Shown here piece after piece: positions 24,500-31,458 of a stretch of DNA of 35,264 nucleotides. The notes under the pieces were generated by a model. That model searched no databases and had not been told where the DNA came from. It was given only the letters and a program-made list of their open reading frames with translations. The first letter of the stretch is position 1. Each line of letters begins with the position of its first letter. The stretch is from the NCBI GenBank assembly GCA_030041095.1, contig JASHON010000023.1, positions 1-35,264 of the forward strand, in the 5' to 3' direction. This DNA comes from Terriglobia bacterium (GTDB lineage Bacteria > Acidobacteriota > Terriglobia > UBA7540). A program made the position numbers and the translations under genes.

Positions 24500-25942
24500 A
24501 TGGCGCCGGAGCGCGGCGAAGAAGACGTGAGAAAGAAAGCTGAAAACCCGTTGAGCGGAGCGGAAAAAGGCTCGTCGGCCCGCGATTATCTGGCGGAGAT
24601 TCCTTCACCGTCGTTCAGGCTTTGGGCCGGTCTGTGCGTGATTCTCTCCGTCTTCATCATTTTTGCCTTTTACAGCATTCACCAGATTCAATGGCTGGAA
24701 GACTTCCAGATCAATGTCGTGCAGAGGAATTTCAAAGCGTCTGTGGAGCTTCTTCGCCTGGAAAACGACGCCAACTCCTTGGGGATCACCTTGCGCGACA
24801 TGACACGGCCCAAGACGGAGTACCCGCTCCGCTACTGGCAGCCCGTTTTGGGCAGACTTCATGAGGATATGGCCAACGCGGTCGGCCTTGAAGGGAGGTA
24901 CGCCGTAGAAACTCGCGCAACGAGCAGCCAGATCAAGGAACTGCAAGGCGAAGTGGCGGGATTCTGGCGAACGGCGGACCGTGCTTTCGCCGCGATCGAT
25001 CGCTCGAGTATCGCGAGCGCGCGCAACCTCATTCAGACGACGCTTGAAACCCAGGACGCGGTCATCACCGGCACGGTAGCAAGCTTGATTCGGCTGAACG
25101 AACAGGCTCAGGTGGACGCGGCGCGCCAGATTCGCGGCGTTTACGGCAATTTCGAAAGGAACAACCTGTTGCTCCTGGGTGTGCTTCTCCTGCTTGCCGT
25201 CGCTACGGGGCTCTACACCTTACAGGCCAATCGAACCACGTTCGAGCGGCTCCGCCACCTTGCGGGCACGCTTCAGGCGCAATCCGAGGAATTGAGGAAG
25301 CTCTCGTGGAAGTTGATTGACGTCCAGGAAGCGACGCTCCGCCAGGTGGCGCACGATCTTCACGATGAGTTTGGCCAGATTCTAACGGCCGTCGGCATCC
25401 TGCTCAGCCGTGCAGGCCAAAAGACCGCTTCCAAGGAAGATATTCAATACGTCAAGGACATTGTTGAGGAGACCTTGCAGAACGTCCGGGACCGGTCGCA
25501 GATGTTCAGGCCGGCGATTCTGGATGATTTCGGCTTGAACAAAACCTTAGAATGGTTCGTCGAGCAGTTCTCGCGGCAAACGGGAATTCAGGTTCATATC
25601 GAAGGCCAGGTTGAAGACGCTCCGATGCCGGCCGAGGAAGCGGTGCATATCTATCGAATCGTGCAGGAGGCTCTGAGCAACGTGGCACGGCACTCTGGCG
25701 CCGAGCAAGCGGTGGTGAGGCTGAAGGGAGAACGGGGAGAGCTGAGCGTGGAGATTTGCGATGAAGGACGGGGCTTCGCGCCGGAGTCTGAAAGGAATCA
25801 GGCGGTGGGCGAAGGCTTCGGGCTGTTGGGCATGCGTGAGCGCGCGCGGCGGCTGGATGGAACGCTCAGCATTCGATCGGCTCCCGGCAAGGGCACCGTC
25901 GTCAGCGCCCGCGTTCCCGTTCGTCAGTTGCAGCAGACCTGA
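24500..25942 (+). CDS. NarL/DegS-type sensor histidine kinase
   Basis: A 480-residue membrane kinase. Transmembrane helix 1 is at about 41-60 and helix 2 at about 221-242 (LLLLGVLLLLAVATGLYTL). They enclose an extracytoplasmic helical bundle of about 160 residues with no recognisable ligand pocket. The HisKA_3 dimerisation region contains VAHDLHDEFGQIL, with H288 as probable phosphorylation site. The ATPase domain has the N box EALSNVARHS, the G1 box DEGRGF and the G2 box GFGLLGMRERARRLDG. It should autophosphorylate and pass phosphate to the response regulator encoded 20 bases downstream. The signal is unknown. Confidence 0.92.
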   Translation: MAPERGEEDVRKKAENPLSGAEKGSSARDYLAEIPSPSFRLWAGLCVILSVFIIFAFYSIHQIQWLEDFQINVVQRNFKASVELLRLENDANSLGITLRDMTRPKTEYPLRYWQPVLGRLHEDMANAVGLEGRYAVETRATSSQIKELQGEVAGFWRTADRAFAAIDRSSIASARNLIQTTLETQDAVITGTVASLIRLNEQAQVDAARQIRGVYGNFERNNLLLLGVLLLLAVATGLYTLQANRTTFERLRHLAGTLQAQSEELRKLSWKLIDVQEATLRQVAHDLHDEFGQILTAVGILLSRAGQKTASKEDIQYVKDIVEETLQNVRDRSQMFRPAILDDFGLNKTLEWFVEQFSRQTGIQVHIEGQVEDAPMPAEEAVHIYRIVQEALSNVARHSGAEQAVVRLKGERGELSVEICDEGRGFAPESERNQAVGEGFGLLGMRERARRLDGTLSIRSAPGKGTVVSARVPVRQLQQT

Positions 25943-25961
25943 AGGGAATAAGAGGTGAATC

Positions 25962-26636
25962 ATGGCTGTCCATGACGGAAACAAGAAAATTCGGGTGCTC
26001 CTCGCCGACGATCATACGCTGGTGCGGCAGGGTTTTCGGCGGATTCTCGAAGACGATCCGCGCGTTCAGGTGGTGGGCGAAGCCTCAACAGGCCTGGCGG
26101 CCATCGAGCAATGCAAGGAGCTTAAGCCGGACGTGGCCGTGCTCGATCTTTCCATGCCGGACTTGGGAGGGTTGGAAGCGGCGAGCGAGATTCTCAAGGC
26201 GAATCCGGAAATTAAAATCCTTATCCTCAGCATGTATTCGAACGAAGCGTATGTCCGGAAAGCCTTCGCCGTGGGCGCGAAAGGTTACATGCTGAAGGAT
26301 GCTATCGAGCTGGACCTGACGCGTGCGGTCACGTCGCTCGCGGAAGGGAAAGCCTATATGAGCCCCGGAATTTCCAATCTGGTGATTGAGGGGCTGAAGT
26401 CAGGATCGCTGCAGGAAGCGGGCCAAGACGCCTACGATCGGCTTTCGCTGCGGGAAAAGGAAGTGTTGCAGTTAATCGCTCAGGGAAAATCCAACAAAGA
26501 AGTGGCAGCGCTGCTGAACATCAGCGTCAATACCGTTGCGGTTCATCGCGCGCGCGTCATGGAGTCGTTGGGAGTTCACCGAACCGCCGAGTTGGTGCTC
26601 TACGCTGTTCGAAGGGGTTTAGTGCAGCCGCATTGA
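25962..26636 (+). CDS. NarL/FixJ-family response regulator
   Basis: A 224-residue two-domain regulator. The receiver domain has the acidic pair D16-D17, phosphoacceptor D62 (VLDLSMPD), the conserved Ser/Thr after strand 4 (ILSMYS) and Lys115 or nearby (KGYMLKDA). The LuxR-type helix-turn-helix at about 157-215 is LSLREKEVLQLIAQGKSNKE followed by VAALLNISVNTVAVH. It pairs with the upstream kinase, from which it is separated by 20 bases including an AGAGGTG ribosome binding site. Its stop codon overlaps the TTG start of endonuclease V, so the repair enzyme is likely made from the same transcript. Confidence 0.93.
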   Translation: MAVHDGNKKIRVLLADDHTLVRQGFRRILEDDPRVQVVGEASTGLAAIEQCKELKPDVAVLDLSMPDLGGLEAASEILKANPEIKILILSMYSNEAYVRKAFAVGAKGYMLKDAIELDLTRAVTSLAEGKAYMSPGISNLVIEGLKSGSLQEAGQDAYDRLSLREKEVLQLIAQGKSNKEVAALLNISVNTVAVHRARVMESLGVHRTAELVLYAVRRGLVQPH

Positions 26637-27364
26637 AGCCCAAAATCCGCCCTCAATGGAACCTGACTCCGCGCCGCGCCGCTCGATTGCAGGAGCGGCT
26701 GCGCGAGCGCGTTGTGCTCGAAGACCACTTCGCTCCCGTGCGGACTGTGGCGGGCGCGGACCTGGCGTTTGATCCCCAAACCGGCACAGCTTTTGCCGGA
26801 GTTATCGTTTATCGTTTCCCGCAGATGGAAGAGCTGGAGCGCTGCTCGGCGCAGCGCCCGCTGCGGTTTCCGTACGTCCCGGGGCTGCTCTCGTTTCGTG
26901 AGAGTCCGGCGCTTCTGGCGGCTTTCGCACGCCTTCGCCTGGAACCCGACGTTCTGCTGATCGACGGTCATGGCCGCGCGCACCCGCGGCTCTTCGGCAT
27001 TGCCTGCCACATCGGCGTTCTGCTCGACAAGCCGTCCATTGGCTGCGCGAAGTCGCTTCTGGTGGGTGAGCATCGGGAGCTGGCTGAGCCGGCAGGCTCG
27101 ACTTGCCCTTTGTATTTCCAAGGCGAGCGCGTCGGCATTGTCCTACGCACTCGCGAAAGCGTCAAACCTATTTACGTGACCACGGGACACCGGGTCTCAC
27201 TGGAATCCGCCGTTCGTATCGTGAAAAAGTGCGTCGATGGGTTTCGCATCCCAAAGCCTACACGCGAAGCCGACCACTACGTCAGAGAGTTGCGCCAGGC
27301 GTATCAGCGATCGCGCGGAGCGCCACTGCCAAGTTCGGCATCCACAATTTCACAAAGAATGTGA
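26633..27364 (+). CDS. nfi: Endonuclease V
   Basis: A 243-residue nuclease that nicks DNA one base 3' of deaminated purines such as hypoxanthine. Expected metal ligands are D43 (AGADLAFD), E90 (FRE) and D111 (LLIDGHG). The strand-separating wedge motif is PYVP at 80-83, and GIACHIGVLLDKPSIGCAKS matches the family core. The TTG at 26633 overlaps the response-regulator stop (TTGA) and is the natural start. The C-terminal 20 or so residues exceed the usual family length and are encoded in a 61-base convergent overlap with gmhA, so this tail may be dispensable. Confidence 0.9.
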   Translation: MKPKIRPQWNLTPRRAARLQERLRERVVLEDHFAPVRTVAGADLAFDPQTGTAFAGVIVYRFPQMEELERCSAQRPLRFPYVPGLLSFRESPALLAAFARLRLEPDVLLIDGHGRAHPRLFGIACHIGVLLDKPSIGCAKSLLVGEHRELAEPAGSTCPLYFQGERVGIVLRTRESVKPIYVTTGHRVSLESAVRIVKKCVDGFRIPKPTREADHYVRELRQAYQRSRGAPLPSSASTISQRM

Positions 27365-27909
27365 GCGATCAGGATATGAGCTTCCTGGATTCGCGCGGTC
27401 ACTTCAGACGGGACGCATAAGCAGTATTGCGTGCTTTCAGCCATCGGGCCGCCCTTCTTTCCGGTGAGTCCCACCGTCGTGAGCCCGCACGTCTTTGCGG
27501 CAGACAGCCCCTTGAGCACATTCGGCGATTTCCCGCTGGTCGATATGCCAACTGCTACGTCGCCTCGTGATCCGAGCGCCAGCACTTGCCGGGCGAAGAC
27601 ATTTTCATACTCATAGTCGTTCGCAATGGCGGTGAGCGCAGACGTGTTGACGGTGAGCGCCAGGGCAGGGAGCGGATCGCGCTCGCGCTGAAACCGGCCC
27701 ACAAACTCCGCGGCGATGTGCTGAGCGTCGGCGGCGCTGCCGCCGTTTCCAAAGAGCAAAATCTTGTGGCCGGCGCGGAGCGCTCGAACGAGCTCAGCTC
27801 CCGTCGCGCCGATCAAATCCAGAAGCCGCGCGTCGCTCATCAGTGCTTGCTTGACGGCGACGCTCTCCTGAATGATGTTGCGGATCCTCGACGTTCGATC
27901 TTCATCCAT
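27304..27909 (-). CDS. gmhA: D-sedoheptulose 7-phosphate isomerase
   Basis: A 201-residue SIS-domain enzyme that converts sedoheptulose 7-phosphate to D-glycero-D-manno-heptose 7-phosphate, the first step of heptose synthesis for lipopolysaccharide core. It shows GmhA signatures FGNGGSAADAQHIAAEFVGR, GISTSGKSPNVLKGL, and the C-terminal EAHILIAHILCEIVD helix with a probable zinc-ligand histidine. The ATG at 27909 lies inside the last codons of the glycosyltransferase gene (overlap of 8 bases), indicating coupling; the frame is open further upstream but that part is antisense-like low-complexity Arg/Ser. Its 3' end overlaps endonuclease V convergently. Confidence 0.93.
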   Translation of the reverse strand: MDEDRTSRIRNIIQESVAVKQALMSDARLLDLIGATGAELVRALRAGHKILLFGNGGSAADAQHIAAEFVGRFQRERDPLPALALTVNTSALTAIANDYEYENVFARQVLALGSRGDVAVGISTSGKSPNVLKGLSAAKTCGLTTVGLTGKKGGPMAESTQYCLCVPSEVTARIQEAHILIAHILCEIVDAELGSGAPRDR

Positions 27910-29047
27910 GCATCTTTTCCTCAATGAATGCGGCCATTTCCGATTTGAAGCGAAAAGCGTCGAAACGTTCCGCCTGAGAGCGGATGAACGCCGGCGAAAA
28001 GCGTTTCTCCATGGATTCGAACAGGCGGATCGCATCGACCAGCGCTTCGACTGATTGCGGCGCAAAGAAGACGCCGGTGGAAGTTTCAGGAGTCGCCGCT
28101 TCTCCCACGCAAATTCCCTTGACGGTCTCCAGCGCGCCACCGCGGCCATACGCAATCACCGGCCGGCCATGGGCCTGAGCTTCCACAGGAACAATTCCAA
28201 AATCCTCCTCACCGGGAAAAAGCAGCGCGCGGCAATGCGCGTACTGCTCGTGCATCGCGTGCGGCTCGAGGTAGCCCAGGAAATCGACGTCCGGCCCGGC
28301 CGTCTTGCGTAGACGCGCGTATTCTTCACCGTCGCCAATGATCCGTAGCTTTCGCCCGAGCCGCCGGCACGCGCCGATGGCGAGATCGAGCCGCTTGTAT
28401 CGCACCAACTGGCTGGCGGCGAGATAATATTCCCCATCGCCCGCGCCGATTGCGGCCCCGGAAACGTCGCAGGGCGGGTAAATGACCGCCGCTTCACGGC
28501 GGTAATGCTTCCGGATTCGCGCGGCGACGTTTGCCGAATTGGCGACGAAGTGATCCACGCGCGACGCCGTGGCCAAATCCCACATTCTTACGTAATGCGC
28601 ACTGGCCGTGAAGACCGCGCGTGAAATTCTGCCCATGCCCGGACGCTCGCGGTAATCGTGGTACATGTCCCAAAGATACCGCATGGGCGAGTGGCAATAA
28701 CAGATGTGGCGAGTATGCGGCGTCGTCAGAACGCCTTTTGCGGGGCCCGATTCGGAGCTGATCACGAGGTCGTAATCGTCCACGTTCAGCGATTCTACTG
28801 CGAGCGGGAAAAAGGGAAGGAACTTCTGATAGTGTTTCTTGGCTCCAGGAAATTTCTGAAGAAATGAGGGTGTGATCCTGCGGGTTTGAAGCGACGGCGG
28901 TAGCGCAGCGCGATCGAGAACGAGTGTGAATAGGTCGGCTTGCGGGAACATCTCCGCCAGCGCCTCCACCACCCGCTCGCCTCCCCGCCGCGCCACAAAC
29001 CAGTAATGAACGATGGCCACGCGGAGATCGGGAAGGGAATTGGCCAT
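27902..29047 (-). CDS. GT4-family glycosyltransferase (WbaZ-like)
   Basis: A 381-residue GT-B glycosyltransferase. The N-terminal acceptor domain begins RVAIVHYWFVARRGGERVV with the glycine-rich loop and contains CYCHSPMRYLWDMYHDYRE, characteristic of mannosyl- and rhamnosyl-type transferases of the WbaZ group. The C-terminal nucleotide-sugar domain has the E-x7-E motif in EEDFGIVPVEAQAHGRPVIA. With gmhA coupled downstream and gmhB upstream on the same strand, a role in lipopolysaccharide or exopolysaccharide assembly is likely; the sugar is not readable from sequence. The ATG lacks a good ribosome binding site. Confidence 0.88.
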   Translation of the reverse strand: MANSLPDLRVAIVHYWFVARRGGERVVEALAEMFPQADLFTLVLDRAALPPSLQTRRITPSFLQKFPGAKKHYQKFLPFFPLAVESLNVDDYDLVISSESGPAKGVLTTPHTRHICYCHSPMRYLWDMYHDYRERPGMGRISRAVFTASAHYVRMWDLATASRVDHFVANSANVAARIRKHYRREAAVIYPPCDVSGAAIGAGDGEYYLAASQLVRYKRLDLAIGACRRLGRKLRIIGDGEEYARLRKTAGPDVDFLGYLEPHAMHEQYAHCRALLFPGEEDFGIVPVEAQAHGRPVIAYGRGGALETVKGICVGEAATPETSTGVFFAPQSVEALVDAIRLFESMEKRFSPAFIRSQAERFDAFRFKSEMAAFIEEKMHG

Positions 29048-29251
29048 TGTGAGTTCTGGAGTAGGTCTCCGGCTCGGTGCCCGCCGCGGCCCGCCAAGCG
29101 CGAGATCGGGAGCGTGGGCCTTGAGCCTGCTTCGGGGCGCGCTTCCTCAGCTTGTGCTTCCGGGACCGGCCCGCAAGCTGCCGCACGCAAAAGCGCCTAA
29201 GCGCGGGCGGTGCGCTAACTATCCACAAGCTGTCAGGATAGAGAACATTAA
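29048..29251. other. Leader region of the glycosyltransferase operon
   Basis: About 200 bases between the glycosyltransferase start and a TATAAT box, with no supported gene. It is GC-rich and would form the untranslated leader if transcription begins at the box at 29257-29252. Confidence 0.4.
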
Positions 29252-29257
29252 ATTATA
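29252..29257 (-). promoter_or_regulatory. Candidate -10 box for the glycosyltransferase-gmhA operon
   Basis: On the minus strand this is a perfect TATAAT in an AT-rich patch, immediately downstream of the fourth copy of the approximately 30-base box at 29259-29288. No consensus -35 lies 16-18 bases upstream, so an activator bound at the repeated boxes may be required. Inference only. Confidence 0.35.
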
Positions 29258-29258
29258 T

Positions 29259-29453
29259 GCTTTCAGTTGCTTGCCAGGTTACGCTGAATTCCGAACTCAT
29301 GAATTCCACATATCAATTTTGTTTTCAAATACTTGCTGGGATAGGCCGCACCGAATTCCAATATCGCTTTTATTATCAATAATTTACTGGGTTTGTTGGT
29401 AAGAGGCCAAAGAGCTAGCTCGTGTTTTCAATAACTTACTGGGATTGTTGGTA
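29259..29453. repeat. Four imperfect 30-bp boxes at about 52-bp spacing
   Basis: Boxes at 29259-29288, 29321-29350, 29372-29401 and 29424-29453 share a plus-strand pattern like TTTTCAATAACTTACTGGG, the last two followed by TTGTTGGTA. Start-to-start distances are 62, 51 and 52 bases. The second and third units also share an upstream GAATTCCA plus ATATC element. The region is markedly AT-richer than its surroundings and lies upstream of the leftward glycosyltransferase-gmhA operon. There is no open frame across it. It resembles iterated protein-binding sites or a decayed tandem repeat. Confidence 0.65.
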
Positions 29454-29459
29454 GCACAA

Positions 29460-29795
29460 CTCACTCGCATTCTATCGCACTGTCCTTACAATTACGCAGC
29501 CCAAGCAAGCTCCACCGGGGCGTTCGCCGGCCTGCCCGGGCGGCAACCAAACGTTTGCGAATTCCGGAACTCCGCAGGCGGTAACAGGATTCGCTCGAGG
29601 TTGCGCGAGCCCCAAAACCTCTCAATAAGCTCGCTCCGCTCGCAACCCTCCGCCCACCGGAGAAGCCTGCAATCGGCGGATGCGGGCCAACCCTCTTCCC
29701 TTGGGCAGGTGAACCCGGCGAAGGAGGGAGGGTGAGGAGTCTTTTCGTCCGAGAACACGGCAACCATTTCAAGTTTCGACCGGGGCCATGTATTT
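29460..29795. other. Gene-free stretch, possible element remnant
   Basis: A 336-base stretch with no recognisable gene. A leftward 91-codon frame (29767 to 29492) is open and lies downstream of a good promoter, but it has no ribosome binding site and its translation (with segments such as GCERSELIERFWGSRNLERI) resembles translated intergenic repeat rather than a folded protein. It is bounded by the AT-rich promoter on one side and the 52-bp-spaced boxes on the other, so an old inserted element is possible. Confidence 0.35.
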
Positions 29796-29825
29796 ATATT
29801 ACTTATGTAGCCTATCTTGTGTCAA
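29796..29825 (-). promoter_or_regulatory. Consensus sigma-70 promoter pointing left
   Basis: On the minus strand, a perfect TTGACA (complement of 29820-29825) and TAATAT (complement of 29796-29801) are separated by 18 bases. An ATG follows seven bases after the -10 and opens a frame of six codons (MAPVET). The downstream gene is unclear: a small unannotated transcript, the 91-codon frame, or the distant glycosyltransferase operon. Confidence 0.55.
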
Positions 29826-29930
29826 GGGGTTCACCCGGTTCGCCCCTCGGCGTCTGAGCGAAAACCGCATTCCCGGGAAATGGGTCACTTCCGGAGCCGG
29901 CCCAAAATCGCATGAGACCCGGAAGCAGGG

Positions 29931-30551
29931 CTAGCTCCTGGCGGGGCGCCATGCAACAATGTGCGCCGCAGCCTCCCGGAGGGACGTGGCCACGGCGTCC
30001 GGCAGAACGCCTTCGTTGCTCTCTCGCCTGTCACCTCTCGTTTCCTGGAGCGTTGCGTTGGGGCCGGCCGCCGTGCCCTCCGCGTCCTCTGAGCCGCGAG
30101 GCTTGTCCGAAACCAGGATGGTCCGGCAGCCGGCCGCCTTGCCGGCCCGAACGTCTTTCATCGTATCGCCGACCATCCAGGAGGCAGTGAGGTCGATGCC
30201 GTGCTCGCGCGCAGCCAGAAGAAGCATGCCGGGCTTCGGTTTTCGGCACTCGCATCCGTCCTCATCGCCGTGCGGGCAGCAATAGAGTGCATCAATGGCC
30301 GCGCCGCTCGTGCGAAGGCTGTCGCTCATTTTCTCATGAATCCGCTGCAATTCGGACGCGCTCATCAGTCCTCGCGCCACCGCCCGCTGGTTCGTTGCCA
30401 CCATCACCAGCCAGCCATCGTTCTTGAGCTTTCGGATCGCCTCCACAACGCCAGGAAGGAATTCGAATTCTTCCCAGCGCGTCACATAGCTCCCCTCCGG
30501 CATTTTCCGGTTGATCACTCCGTCGCGATCCAGGAATACAGCTTTTGTCAC
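29931..30551 (-). CDS. gmhB: D-glycero-beta-D-manno-heptose 1,7-bisphosphate 7-phosphatase
   Basis: A 206-residue HAD-IIIA phosphatase that removes the C7 phosphate of heptose bisphosphate in ADP-heptose synthesis. Motif I is FLDRDGVIN with D8 and D10, motif II is VATNQRAVARG, and the zinc loop has C92, H94, C100 and C102 (CCPHGDEDGCEC). Motifs III/IV are RKPKPGML and MVGDTMKDVRAGKAAGC. About 55 extra C-terminal residues (from 150) are low-complexity. The start is GTG at 30549-30551, preceded by AAGGACA, which is itself a unit of a short heptad array. gmhA is 2 kb away on the same strand; the kinase/adenylyltransferase and epimerase of the pathway are not in the window. Confidence 0.88.
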   Translation of the reverse strand: MTKAVFLDRDGVINRKMPEGSYVTRWEEFEFLPGVVEAIRKLKNDGWLVMVATNQRAVARGLMSASELQRIHEKMSDSLRTSGAAIDALYCCPHGDEDGCECRKPKPGMLLLAAREHGIDLTASWMVGDTMKDVRAGKAAGCRTILVSDKPRGSEDAEGTAAGPNATLQETRGDRRESNEGVLPDAVATSLREAAAHIVAWRPARS

Positions 30552-30574
30552 TTGTCCTTGGTCAGTTGGTCAGT
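30546..30574. repeat. Short 7-bp-period run, four units
   Basis: TGTCACT, TGTCCTT, GGTCAGT and, after one extra base, GGTCAGT fill the whole gap between the vapC stop codon and the gmhB start. On the minus strand one unit supplies the likely gmhB ribosome binding site AAGGACA. It has the same units as the long array at 31237. Confidence 0.6.
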
Positions 30575-30959
30575 CGTTCGGCATCGTGGCCACAGCTCTT
30601 GAATCAATGAGGCGCGGGTCCGCGGTAACCAGCGCCAGCCCCAGTTCCCTTGCCGTGGCGACCAGAAAGCGATCCGCCGGGTCCGCATGAGGCAGGGTGA
30701 GACGCAATGCTTCCAGGACGATCTCAGCCGTGAGCGGCGCTTCCTTCAGGGGCTGGGCTGCCTTCAACACCCACTCTTCTGTTCGGACGCTCAGCGTGAC
30801 ACGCCGCTTCTCAACGAGCAGAGCCAATTCCCAAATGCTGATGGGGGAAAGCCAGACCTCGTTGCGTGAGCTTTCAAGCGCCCGCCGAACCCACCCGGTG
30901 AGCTTCTCCGGGATTAGTTGACTCCAAATCCAAACGTGCGTGTCGAGCAGCAGCTTCAG
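30570..30959 (-). CDS. vapC: VapC-type PIN-domain toxin (CTG start)
   Basis: A 129-residue PIN-domain ribonuclease toxin. Read from CTG at 30957-30959 it gives (M)KLLLDTHVWIWSQLIPEKL, with acidic residues D6 and E44 (ISIWELALL) and a later DPADRFLVATARELG block carrying the other metal-binding aspartates. It would cleave RNA when free of antitoxin. No ATG, GTG or TTG exists upstream of residue 45, so an automatic call would truncate the protein to 85 residues and lose the first catalytic aspartate. The CTG overlaps the antitoxin stop as CTGA, mimicking the usual ATGA coupling. It ends just before gmhB. Confidence 0.85.
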   Translation of the reverse strand: MKLLLDTHVWIWSQLIPEKLTGWVRRALESSRNEVWLSPISIWELALLVEKRRVTLSVRTEEWVLKAAQPLKEAPLTAEIVLEALRLTLPHADPADRFLVATARELGLALVTADPRLIDSRAVATMPND

Positions 30960-31195
30960 CGCTCCGCCTCCCAGTCACTCTTCTTGCCGGCGGGCGAGAC
31001 GACATCACCCACGATCCGTCCTGTTCCGGCCATGGACCCGACCCAGGATTTGGGAAGTGGCGGAGCGGAAGGTGGAACCACCTCCGCCACCGGCTGTCCA
31101 AAGCGCGTGATGAGCACCGGGTTCTTCGTGCGCCGCACGCGTTCGAGGACCGCCAAACAGGTCGCCTTGAATTCAGAGATCGCCATGCGCTCCAT
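30956..31195 (-). CDS. Phd/YefM-family antitoxin
   Basis: A protein of about 79 residues beginning MERMAISEFKATCLAVLERV, continuing RRTKNPVLITRFGQPVAEVV, the typical Phd/YefM DNA-binding fold. The disordered C-terminal tail (about 45-79, ending DWEAER) would wrap the toxin. It should neutralise the downstream PIN toxin and repress their shared operon. Two adjacent ATGs (31198 and 31195) are possible; GGAG lies seven bases before the second. The heptad array begins about 40 bases on the other side of the neighbouring intergenic region, directly upstream of this start. Confidence 0.87.
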   Translation of the reverse strand: MERMAISEFKATCLAVLERVRRTKNPVLITRFGQPVAEVVPPSAPPLPKSWVGSMAGTGRIVGDVVSPAGKKSDWEAER

Positions 31196-31236
31196 CATGA
31201 ACTCCGAACACCTAGCGTACCATGGTCAATTTACCT

Positions 31237-31453
31237 GGCCCTTGGTCACCTATCAGTTGGCCATGGTCCGACGTCAGTTGTCCTTAGTCCGTGGTCCGTC
31301 GTCAGTGGTCTTTAATCCTTTGTCATTCGCCGTTTGTCATTTGGCCGTTGCTTGTTGTTCCTCGTCCGTCGCGGCTTATCACCCGCCAATGCCCCATTGT
31401 GCCGTTTCCCCATTGCCCCCGGCCTATTGCGTGCTGAATTCTGACGTCTGATT
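31237..31453. repeat. Long 7-bp-period degenerate array, 31 units
   Basis: Thirty-one consecutive 7-base units stay in one phase without a single insertion or deletion. The first part follows xGTCxxT (CGTCAGT, TGTCCTT, AGTCCGT, GGTCCGT, CGTCAGT, GGTCTTT, TGTCATT); the later part drifts to units like ATTGCCC, ATTGCGT and TCTGACG. It fills the gap between the Phd antitoxin gene and the stop codon of the second PIN toxin. No frame is open through it on either strand with a plausible start, and seven-base units rule out a simple repeat peptide. Confidence 0.85.
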
Positions 31454-31458
31454 TCGAA

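Noticed and set aside
27910-28155. N-terminal extension of gmhA to a start at 28155
   Set aside because: The extra 82 residues are Arg/Ser-rich antisense-like translation of the overlapping glycosyltransferase gene; the conserved protein starts at 27909.
29259-29453. CRISPR-like repeats
   Set aside because: Boxes are degenerate and spacers share sequence with each other; no cas genes are nearby.
29492-29767. 91-codon leftward frame as a gene
   Set aside because: No ribosome binding site and unlikely composition; kept only as part of the gene-free stretch.
31237-31453. CRISPR array
   Set aside because: Units are 7 bases with no spacers, and no cas genes are present.
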